Source: Mortierella alpina
Lineage: Eukaryota; Mortierellomycota; Mortierellomycetes; Mortierellales; Mortierellaceae
Direction: 5' to 3'
Length of the DNA stretch: 64,000 nt
Assembly: GCA_029449245.1 (NCBI GenBank)
Contig: JANATF010000014.1
Coordinates: forward strand, 183,501-247,500
The position numbers and the translations under genes were made by a program. A model generated the notes under the pieces. It saw only the letters and a list, made by a program, of their open reading frames with translations, did not search any database and was not told the origin of the DNA. Position 1 is the first letter of the stretch. Every line of letters begins with the position of its first letter. Shown one piece after another: positions 50,771 to 60,100 of this stretch.

Positions 50771-50895
50771 GGCGAGGACTCCATATGTGTAATCTTCTTT
50801 TAATGATGATTGCTCGAAACCTCCAGAAATGAAATAAAGTGAAGCTAGACTGAACTATTTGTACTCGGTGGGAGCCCTACTGGAACTGCATCTTC
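50771..50895. repeat. Left inverted terminal repeat of DIRS
   Basis: Perfect or near-perfect inverse of 54887-55011, starting GGCGAGGACTCCATATGTG. Confidence 0.92.
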
Positions 50896-50944
50896 GACTC
50901 GTGAGCGACAACGAGGAAGGACTTGGGCGGGAAAAAGGGCGGGA

Positions 50945-51044
50945 CATATGGAGTCCTCGCCGTAGTCGGATAATATGCTTAAGCCTTCATATTATTCGGC
51001 TACGCTGATACATTATCCAGCCTTTGGCGAGGACTCCATATGTG
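50945..51044. repeat. Internal complementary region of DIRS
   Basis: 50945-51011 is the reverse complement of the left outer end (50721-50787), and 51012-51044 is the reverse complement of the right outer end (about 54993-55025). This junction would template completion of the termini. Confidence 0.9.
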
Positions 51045-51059
51045 GCTCCAGAGAACAAA

Positions 51060-52160
51060 TCAGGGCAGGACAGCGGTCGAAAAATTGGTGGCAGTGGTTC
51101 CACTCAATCTGTAGAAGCTGTCGAACATCACAGACGACGACCAATTGGCTTGCACCACAATGTCGTCCTTGGGGGCACCGTTCTTGTACGCGGCTGAGGC
51201 ACCGATGGCTCGCGCACGAGGACGGGTGGAGGAGGCAGGTCGCTCGAGGAGATCAGTGATCGAGCCGATGTGCCTATTGATGGTGTCAGGACCGACTGCA
51301 TTGAGAGGGTTGCGTCGGTCGCGCACCAACGGGCGGACGTGCCGGATGAGCACGTCCGGGTCCTTGCGGTGGGGCACAAGGTCATCTTCGGGTGGCAGGC
51401 GTGAGATGTATTCTCGTAGTGTTGCCACCGGGCATAAAGCGGCGTTCGGATGCGCTTGAATGGTAGTGAACTTGCGGATCCGTCCATGGCGGCGCTTCTC
51501 TTTTGGCAGGACCACTGGTAAAATCGCCACTTGCTGGGTCACACGGAAGTGCTCGTTTGCAATGTCAATGCAGGCAATGTCGTCACCACGAAACATTCCC
51601 ACTACGGCCAAGAGCCAGCAAAGCTTGGTCGTGATCTGCTCTAAGGATAGCAGAGCGTTTTCTGGCAAGGCCTCCAAGTAACGAATCGCTGGGGAAAGGT
51701 CGAGGTCCAGTGCCTTGAAGTCGGTAATGGTGCGGGTCTGAAGCATCCGCATCGAGCTCTTGAACAGCTCTGTCTGAAATACCGACTGATCATCATAGAG
51801 TTGAATGATCTGCGATTTGTAGGTGGCCGTTGTCGACTCTGACCACTTGCCCAATGCCACTCCCGAAACCAAGAAGTTGAGAAGATTGGCGGCGCTTGGG
51901 GTGAGAGGATCGATATCTCGCGCCAGTGCCCACCGGATGTACTGAAGCTGAGATCCTGCGCGTTGATTCAAGGTGCGTTTGTGAGCCTTGTTGTTGTCCC
52001 ACATGGCGATGACTGAGTTATCAGCGCCCATTGCCATCAACGCCTGCCGCTTACGCTCCATGCAGTGAGCGACCACATCGGATTTTTCTGCAAAATGTCC
52101 GGTGCGTTTCCCGGTGCTGGAAGCACTGCCTCCCTCGGAATCGGTATTGGGGCTTTGGTT
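51060..52160 (-). CDS. DIRS tyrosine recombinase
   Basis: The recombinase part lies in the C-terminal third of a long open frame that runs to 54923; upstream of about 52160 that frame is only the shadow of RT and Gag. The first ATG inside is at 52061, giving at least 333 residues. Motifs: GMFRGDDIACID (first Arg), a middle basic segment (KEKRRHGRIRKF), RPRARAIGASAAYKNG (second Arg region) and SSVMFDSFYRLS (Tyr nucleophile). It catalyses integration of the circular DNA form. The start is uncertain; overlap with the RT end suggests coupled translation. Confidence 0.8.
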   Translation of the reverse strand, partial: NQSPNTDSEGGSASSTGKRTGHFAEKSDVVAHCMERKRQALMAMGADNSVIAMWDNNKAHKRTLNQRAGSQLQYIRWALARDIDPLTPSAANLLNFLVSGVALGKWSESTTATYKSQIIQLYDDQSVFQTELFKSSMRMLQTRTITDFKALDLDLSPAIRYLEALPENALLSLEQITTKLCWLLAVVGMFRGDDIACIDIANEHFRVTQQVAILPVVLPKEKRRHGRIRKFTTIQAHPNAALCPVATLREYISRLPPEDDLVPHRKDPDVLIRHVRPLVRDRRNPLNAVGPDTINRHIGSITDLLERPASSTRPRARAIGASAAYKNGAPKDDIVVQANWSSSVMFDSFYRLSGTTATNFSTAVLP

Positions 52161-52168
52161 GACATGTC

Positions 52169-53960
52169 CTAAATCGTCGGGAACCAAAGTGCTGATCGCC
52201 AGAACGGAGTGATGATGGTCGCTTCCACCCTCTCCTGCCGGATCTTCTGGAGCACTGTCGGGATCAGGTTCCATGGAGGGCAGCAGTAGACTCGCCCTAG
52301 ACCCTTCCAAGGTTGTTGTAGGGCGTCCCAGGCCATTGCCCTTTTGCAAGGCTTCCATGACATGAAGCGTGGAAGGCGGTGGTTCGTCTCCGACGCAAAC
52401 AGATCCACCTTGTGTGGTCCCCACTTCCGATCCATCCGTGAGAAGAAATCTTGGCTGATTGACCATTCCAACTGAGCTGTGAGTTGACGTGAAGGCGCGT
52501 CTGCTGGATTGAAGGACGAGGGGATGTACGTCGTCTTGAGGCGTGTGCCCGTCCTGAGGCGCCTGTCCCAAAGCTTCGTTGCCCAATGTAGCAACTCGGG
52601 TGATCGAGTGCCGCCGAAGCGATTGATGTATGCGATGGTTGACGTGTTGTCGCATATGATGTTCAGGGTCTTGCCCTTGCACTCCGGGAGGTCCGTTGCC
52701 ATGAGGACCGTAAGCAATTCCTTGACATTGATGTGTTGACGATGCTGATGCTTCGACCATAATCCTGACCACCACTGGTTCCCGATCACGATGCCCCATC
52801 CCGAGTCCGATGCGTCCGTGTAGACGTCCATCGCTGTCTGAGGCGGGATCCAGCACTGTCCATTCCATGTCTGAAGCCCCGTCTTCCACCAGAGAAGGTC
52901 TTCCTTCGCATTCGCTGTGAGATCCACCGTGTCGGTCCACTGCTTTCCCGTTGCCAGAGAGGCGTTCTTCAACTGGAGCAGATGCTGTGATCGCAGGCGC
53001 GCTGGAAAGATCGCTGCGGTCATCGCATTCGTCTTGCCGATGAAGGATGAGAGCTGTCTCACCGTCGCTGCTCCCTTGTTGACCATCTTGGACGCCTCCC
53101 TGCGCACGTCCCTGATCTTGTCGCCAGGCACTGACAAGGTCATGTTGGTCGAGTCGATGATGAATCCAAGGTGTTGAATCCTCTGAGTCGGTACGAGCTG
53201 CGACTTCGAGAGCTTGACCAGAAAGCCCAACTCCTTCAGTTTGTCCTGAACCAGAGCAGTGTCCTTTAGTGCCTGCTCCTTCGATGACGCGGCAATCAGG
53301 AGATCGTCGAGGTATGCGAATATCCTGATCCCTCTGGCTCGTGCCCACTTCAACACAGGGCGCAGAACTTTCGTGAACACAAGTGGCGCCAGCGACAGGC
53401 CAAATGGTAACACCTTGAACTGGTAGTTCTTGCCTCTCCATCGAAACTGAAGGTATTTCCTGAAGTTCTTGTTGATCGAGACGTGGTGAAACGCGTCCTG
53501 CAGGTCGAGCGAAGTCATGTAGTCGTTCCTGCGGATCGCCGTCGTGATCGCCCCTAACGTCTCCATCTTGAAGTGTCGTTGGGCGATATACGCGTTCAGT
53601 GGTCGAAGGTTGAGCACTGGACGCAGGTCGCCAGTCTTCTTTGGGATACAGAAGAGACGGCTTGAAAAACCTGGCGATGTCGCTAACTCGATAGATCCCT
53701 TGGTTAGCAAAGCGGACACCTCCTTGTCCAGCGCATCCATGTCGTCCTTCGCCAGCACTGGGTCGTGTTTGGGGAAGGGTGCTGTCGGGGGGTCCTTGAT
53801 GAAGGGTATCCTGTATCCATCTTTGATGATATCCCTGATCTCCGGATCTAGCGAAAGCCCTTGCCAGGCGGACGCATGTCGATGGATGCGTCCTCCTACT
53901 GTCGGTCCGAGGACCTGCGGGTGTTGCTGCGTCCTCGGTGGCGACTGTCCCTCCTGGTGT
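52169..53960 (-). CDS. DIRS reverse transcriptase-RNase H
   Basis: The frame ends at 52169 and is open upstream past 53758 into the Gag gene, where no ATG is present; residues just before (GYRIPFIKDPPTAPFPKHDP) are typical of DIRS Pol, so it is probably expressed by frameshift from Gag. RT motifs: FSSRLFCIPKKTGDLRPVLN, SLDLQDAFHHV, LPFGLSLAP and IFAYLDDLL (YLDD). RNase H: DVYTDASDSGWGIV and CDNTSTIAYINR. The C-terminal part (PHKVDLFASETNHRLPRF) is conserved in this group. Confidence 0.87.
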
Positions 53961-54837
53961 CTTTTCCTTTTTCCCTGTAAAAAGAAGACCTGTGACGGCC
54001 GTGGTCGCTGTCGTCATCGCTCTGGTCGCCTGAGTTCTTTCGGCGACTGTAACCGTGCTTGTCGGAGTTACTTTTCTTGTCGGAGTATTTGTGGGACCGT
54101 TGTTGTTGGTCCTGCTTGCCCGACTTGCCCCGACGGTTGAAGTTGCTGCTGCTGGTCGACTTCGGGGGTGCGAAAGCTGCTGAGAGAGCTTTGGCGGTCT
54201 TGAGCTGCTCGTTGAAAGACTGAGGGTCGATGAGCAAATGAGGCGAGTCTGATACTGGGAGTCCTTTTTCCTTGCGCAGGTTGTCCATGCGGATCGAAGT
54301 AACCTTGCTCGCCAGAAGCTCCAGCTGCTCGCGCATATGGTTGGCAAAGTTGATAAAAAGCTCCTCACTCTCTTCTGGTACATCGTTAGCAGAAAGGACT
54401 TGGTGAATAAGTTGGTCGATGGGGCGAGTGAGATGTGCAATGTCGCCCTGAAGCTTCGCCAGCTGTCCGTCATGGGCCTTGAACGTGGAAGAACACTGCA
54501 CGACTGCTGGGAGGACAGGAGGGTCGTACAAAACGCGCGTGTTTTTGGGGCAGCGGCGAAGTTGGTTGTTCCAGTCCTCAGCAGAGACTGGCCTGCGAAA
54601 GAAGGTGCGTGGATCATCTGGCCAGATCCCAGGACAATGTTCACGTTCCTTGGCAGAAGGTGTGTACAGTTCGGTGACAGCTGGGGGAGCGACTTGCTCA
54701 TCCCGCTGAGGAGGGTCCTGGTCAAGGGGCGTTGAAGCCAGGGCCTCGCGAAGCATGGATCGCATAGCAGACTTAAAGTCGTCGCTTTGAAGAAGGGAAG
54801 CGATGGGATCATGAGGGGAGGAAGAGGAAGAGGACAT
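53896..54837 (-). CDS. DIRS Gag-like protein (313 aa)
   Basis: ATG at 54837 starts with a Ser run. Residues ~60-110 (CPGIWPDDPRTFFRRP, EDWNNQLRRCPKNTRVLYDP) and a helical middle are followed by a very basic, Ser/Arg/Asp-rich tail fit for nucleic-acid binding. No zinc knuckle. The end overlaps the upstream part of the RT frame. Confidence 0.75.
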   Translation of the reverse strand: MSSSSSSPHDPIASLLQSDDFKSAMRSMLREALASTPLDQDPPQRDEQVAPPAVTELYTPSAKEREHCPGIWPDDPRTFFRRPVSAEDWNNQLRRCPKNTRVLYDPPVLPAVVQCSSTFKAHDGQLAKLQGDIAHLTRPIDQLIHQVLSANDVPEESEELFINFANHMREQLELLASKVTSIRMDNLRKEKGLPVSDSPHLLIDPQSFNEQLKTAKALSAAFAPPKSTSSSNFNRRGKSGKQDQQQRSHKYSDKKSNSDKHGYSRRKNSGDQSDDDSDHGRHRSSFYREKGKDTRRDSRHRGRSNTRRSSDRQ

Positions 54838-54886
54838 AGGTGTGATACTACTCTAGGTGCGGATGAGTGTTCCGAGCGAACGAAAA

Positions 54887-55011
54887 GAAGATGCAGTTCC
54901 AGTAGGGCTCCCACCGAGTACAAATAGTTCAGTCTAGCTTCACTTTATTTCATTTCTGGAGGTTTCGAGCAATCATCATTAAAAGAAGATTACACATATG
55001 GAGTCCTCGCC
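54887..55011. repeat. Right inverted terminal repeat of DIRS
   Basis: Inverse of 50771-50895; ends GGAGTCCTCGCC followed by the outer end AAAGGCTGGATAAT. Confidence 0.92.
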
Positions 55012-55144
55012 AAAGGCTGGATAATTGAAATATAACCCTTATCACGTGACTACATACAGTAGCTACAGCTGATACAGAAGCAAATCTATGACGCCCCTTA
55101 AGACCGCAAGAGACAAGAAAAAAAGAGAGATGTTGTTCTTTCGA

Positions 55145-55543
55145 ACAAATCTATAGAACAATGGGCTTAATCTCAGCAGATCGTAGCAACAAGGCTACTC
55201 TACTGCTTACAATACCCCGTTCAATTAAAGTCGTCTGCAATGGATTTATCTCTTCCAATATTTGAAATTAACATTAGCAGGAGCCTCATGAAGCCTTTCC
55301 GCTCCACAAGACCACCCCACGTAATATGATTCAGGACCCGGAGGTCTATTCGTATTCAACTAAAAATCGGAAAAGGCGGTAATCGTCGCGTTCTAGCACG
55401 GATTCTGACTTAGAGGCGTTCAGCCATAATCCAACGGATGATAGCTTCGGGCCATTGCTTGCTCAAGCAGGCCCAAATACCAATTATCCGAATGAACGGT
55501 TCCTCTCGTACTAAGTTCAATTACTATTGCAACAACATTTCAT

Positions 55544-55581
<38 letters not shown>

Positions 55582-55703
55582 TCCAGCTCACGTTCCCTAT
55601 TTGTGGGTGAACAATCCAACGCTTACTGAATTCTGCTTCAGTATGATAGGAAGAGCCGACATCAAAGGATCAAAAAGCAACGTCGCTATGAACGCTTGGC
55701 TGC
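55145..55703 (-). rRNA. Dispersed 3' fragment of 28S rRNA, copy E
   Basis: Same extent as copy B, with the same break into the LRR-gene promoter and the same outer 3' ETS hairpin. Its terminal helix reads GTAGC...GCTAC where copies A-C have GACGC...GCGTC, and its outer 60 nt are closer to the yeast 25S end, so it comes from a different rDNA variant. Confidence 0.92.
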
Positions 55704-56089
55704 CCAAGGCAGTCGCCACCCCCTCATTTTGCCTTCTATTTTCAGACTCCCTTTGTACGGTATGGCATTTCATGAATGCTCTTCTTTGAGGGAACTGTGC
55801 CATGGAGCAGACGGCAAACTGTATGCACGGGAAATCGGTATTGTGCGGGAGAGAAAAAAAAAAGAAAGTTTGGCGGTCAGTGCACAAAATTGATCCATGG
55901 CATTCGCCTTTTCTTGCAAGTGCGCACAAACGGCGAAAAATATACCTGCCCTTCTTTTCCCTTCCATATTTTGCCTTCTTAAATTCCCACTTCCTTCCTT
56001 TCAGCGTCTTCATCCTTCACCCAACTTTCCTCTCTCTCTCATACGAAACTCCATTTTTTTCTCTCTATCGTACGCCATCCAACGCAGCC
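55704..56089 (+). promoter_or_regulatory. Promoter and leader of the broken LRR-type paralogue
   Basis: Near-copy of 29067-29415, including GGCAGTCGCCACCCCCT at the 28S junction, TGCACGGGAA, GGCGGTCAGTGCAC and the C/T-rich leader ending CCAACGCAGCCATGG. Confidence 0.65.
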
Positions 56090-56562
56090 ATGGATGAGAC
56101 TCAATCCTTTCGCCTAATCGGAACAACACAGATCGTGACGATCCCTGTCATGCACGCTGGTGGACAGAATGTCGTTTCCTGGGAAAGCATCGAGCAAGTC
56201 TTTCCCGGAGTTAAATTTATCAAGAGCGGCGATGATGCGTAAGTAGAATCAGGCATAAGTGCGTTTAATGCTGGTTTCGAACGGCGATGCTGAACAAATA
56301 CGTAATTTTACTACTCTATCTAGAGTTCCGCGCTGGATCCAACACTTTCCCGGTGTAGTCTTTGATGTCGTATTGTCCTGCGCCTCCGAAAAAGTGCCTG
56401 TTGACTTTTCTGTGGGAACTTCGAGTATGGTTCAAACTGCAGCTGTCAACTGTGCTCTAACCGTTGATCGAACCGACGCTCACGCAAATCGTGCAAGTGG
56501 TCCTTTAAGCGAGGACAAACTTGTCGAGGATTTGCGAGTCACTACAGCATTAGCAGAGATAC

Positions 56563-56740
56563 TGTCGCGGTTAGAGGAAAAGACACAGTTACTAGGAGCT
56601 GTCAAGTAACGAGAACGGAGTGAAGAAAGATGTATTCAAATGTCTCCTGTGGACGTGAGCATTAAGGACACGTCCACACTAATCTTCGCTAACTAAAAAT
56701 ATTAAGGGTAAGTCTATGCTAGGACGGTCAATCCGGCACA
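56563..56740. repeat. LTR of gypsy 2 (3' LTR)
   Basis: 178 bp, identical by eye to 62702-62879. Confidence 0.93.
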
Positions 56741-57136
56741 GAAGCCCCCGGCCAAGTTTCGTAGCACAGCTGGGAGCGAAATGGGATATATGGTAGGAAA
56801 AATGATAAAAACCTCCATGAGAAGTTAAGGGTATAAGCCTATGATATCGGTGTCTAACCGCTAGATGAATGTTGAAGAAGTGAATGGTCGAGAAAAAATA
56901 TATAAAAACTCGAGATGTTGGTGTAGTGATGAGGAAAAATATAAAACCTCTTGGAAATAAGTTGTCAGTCGAGGACAGGGGTTAGAGCCTCGAAGGGAAA
57001 TGGAATGGGATAAAAATTGCAAAAACCCGTATATGAGGAGAGGAAAACGTTCAAGCAACGGATGTTGCAAGCGTGCAAAAACCTCTGAAGGCGGTAGAGC
57101 CCTTGAATAGGAAGTGGAATTGGCTTGCTGCATCTG

Positions 57137-60100
57137 CTATTTTGAAGCAGACACACTCTGTCTTGTGGATACCTTGGAAGTCGGTTTCTGAGATGAGGGC
57201 TTGATCTGTTTCAGTGAACGATGATAGCGAGTCATCAAGTTTTTGGAATCGAAGTGCTCGGCAAGGATTTCACTGTTTTCAGAGTCGTCGTATCCTTTCC
57301 ATTTCACCAGGTAGAGCGTCTTCCCCCCCGGAGCTGTACGATGACTGATAATGCGTTCCACTTCATAAGACGTGTCAGATGCGTCTTGAGGAAGATCAGG
57401 ACGAGCGGCAATTTTCAGCTGCTCGGGTGCATAGTTGCGGGCAAGCACACGGGACATGGCATCACGAAGGATGTAAGTTCCATGGGATGTGCGCCGAACA
57501 ACTTGATAAGGGCCATCATAGGGAGCATCAAGGGAACTGGTGGCCTCCATGTCACGAGCCATGACATAGCAGCCAGAAGGGAACTCAGTAATTAGGTGAG
57601 AGCGATTGAATTTGTCCATCATGTCTTTCTGGGTAATGGAGCTCTTGTCAGAGACAGCCGGAAAGACAATGGTGGTGAGGTAAGAGAGACGTTCTTCGAG
57701 ACCTTGAGGAGATAAGAGATCAGACTGAATGTCTTTGGTCGCTTGGAGAGAACTGAAATCAGAGAGTGCTCGACCATAAAAGAGAGAGTATGGGGCAGAG
57801 CTGTGAAGACCAGCAACTCTAGTGTTAAGCTGGAGCTGTACTTTGGGAAGATAGAGATCCCAATCAAGTACTTTGCCATCGAGGACTTTTGGCAGAAGAT
57901 CTTTGACAGAGCGAACTGAACGTTCGGCGACCCCGTTGCCTCGTGGATGGTAAGGAGTAGTGAGACGATGCTCAATTTGAAGAATTGAGAGGACATTTTT
58001 GAGAAGAGCATTAGAAAATTCAGAGCCATTATCAGACTGAATAATCTTGGGAGGTCCAATGTCAGCAAAGAGTTGGAAAAGTTCAGCAGCGATAATGCCA
58101 GCGTCTTTCGAGCGAATAGCTCGGAGAAAGACAAATCGAGTACAAACATCAACTACGAGAAGGGCATAGTTGTTTTGACGAGTGCTCAAGGGAAATTGGG
58201 CGAGGTCCATAGCAAGGTGTTCACCTGGAAGGTTGGCATGAACAGCCTTGAGAGGATGATAGCCACGGCGAGCAATGTTGAAATACTGACAAGAGGAGCA
58301 TTGACGGATGAACTGAAGACAAGCGTCCTTCAGGTTGGGCCATGTGATGCCACGTAGGTGCAATGCATTGACCATAGCGTTGGCACCAAGGTGAGCGGTC
58401 TCGTGAATATTTTTGAGAATAGCTTGACGCTCAGACTCTGGAGGAGTAATCATCTCTTTGTCAGGAGTCTGGGGTGGATGAATGTATGGAGCCTTGGGGT
58501 CAATAGGCAAATCGAGGATTTGGTTGGCAAGGTCTTTTGATTTGACAACCAATTCAGGAGATGAAGGTGTAGAGAAAGTACGAAAGCCGCTGCGAGTGGA
58601 AACAGCTGCCTTGCGACGTTTGTCGCGGTGAACTAGAGGGTCTGGGTCTGGAGAAGCCCAAAGTTCAGAAGGAAATGCCCGGGAAAGAGCATCAGGAATG
58701 ATATTGAGTAAACCAGGACGATAGACACACTTGAAATCATAGCTTAGAATGGTTTCTGTCCAATTGGCAATGGTAGCTGGAAGATCAGCTTGTGTCTTAA
58801 TGAAGGTGAGTGGTTTATGATCTGTATAGAGAGTGAATGGACGACCCCACAAATAGTAATGAAACTTTTTGAGGGCAAATACGATGCCAAGGAGCTCTTT
58901 CTTGTAAGCAGGATAGTTGCGCTCATGCTTTTTGAGCGAACGAGCCATGAAAGAGATGTAGTGAACAACAGACTCATCTTCAGGACCGTTGGGAAGTTGG
59001 TAGAGAACAGCACCAAGACCAAGGTTTGAAGCGTCAGTGGCAACGTAGAAAGGTTTGGAAAAATCTGGGAAGTGAAGTACAGGCGCTTGTGAAATCAGAT
59101 ATTTAATCTGATTGAAGCATTCAAGCTGCAGATCCGAGAGAACAAAATGGCCTCTACGGAAACGTAGCTCGTCCAAAGGCGCAGATAATGTGCCATAGAG
59201 AGGGATGTACTCACGAAAATAATTAAACATACCAAGGTATCGTTGAACCATTTTCGCGTTGGTAGGAGGTGCCCAGGATTTAATGTTCGCAATCTTTTGA
59301 GGCATGATGCGACGGCCATTGCGATCAATAATGAATCCAAGAAGGATCACTTCTGTGCAAAAGAAATGACACTTCTCGGGGTTGATAATGAGGTTGGCCT
59401 TTGTGAGGCGACTGATAACTTCTTGAACGTGCAAGGCGTGTTCCTCTTTGCTATTAGAGAAAATCACTATGTCATCAACGTAAACAGCAACGAAAGCCAA
59501 GTCTCCAAGAATGAGAGACATGCCTCGTTGGAAGATAGAAGTCATTGGTTTGAGACCAAAAGGAGCACGGGCAAACATGAACTGTTTGTTTTTGTGCATA
59601 AATGCTGTGTAGGGCTGACTCTTCTTAGACAATGGAAGGCGGTGAAAAGCTTGCTTGAGGTCTAAAGTTGAGTAAAACTTATGACCACCGCTTTTCTCCA
59701 ATACATCTGTGATGAGAGGAAGAAGAAAATTGTCCGTGTCTTCAAGAAGAGAGTTGAGGTGACGAGGATCAAGACAGACACGATGCTTTATGATGTTACC
59801 ATCAAGGTCATGCCTTGCAGCTAGTGTGAGTTTGTTCATATGCTTAGTGCCTGGAGGGGCAGGAACGATAACTCCATCAGCTTCCCATTGATCAACTTGC
59901 TTGTCAACCTCTCCCTGCTGAGATTGAGAGAAGGGTCGATAAGAGCGTTGATAGACAGTAGCACCAGGGGCAACCTTAAGGTCTACAGTCATGAAGGGAT
60001 GAGGGCAGAAACTAGACGGATCAATCTGAGCATTGTCGTCGAGATAGGGCTTCAGATCAGCGAGAAAGGCTCCACGATCTGAAATGAATTTATCGGTGAG

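Larger units (their letters stand above)
50721..55025 (-). mobile_element. Complete DIRS-type tyrosine-recombinase retrotransposon
   Basis: The architecture is diagnostic: inverted terminal repeats of 125 bp (50771-50895 and 54887-55011), outer ends GTATCAGCG... and ...GGCTGGATAAT, and an internal complementary region (50945-51044) made of the complement of the left outer end joined to the complement of the right outer end. Coding frames on the minus strand give Gag-like, RT-RNase H and tyrosine recombinase proteins. DIRS elements integrate as circles without target duplication, and none is seen. Confidence 0.93.

Noticed and set aside
52230-54923. N-terminal two thirds of the long 51060-54923 frame
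   Set aside because: It overlaps Gag and RT in another frame and shows no domain; only the C-terminal recombinase part is real.
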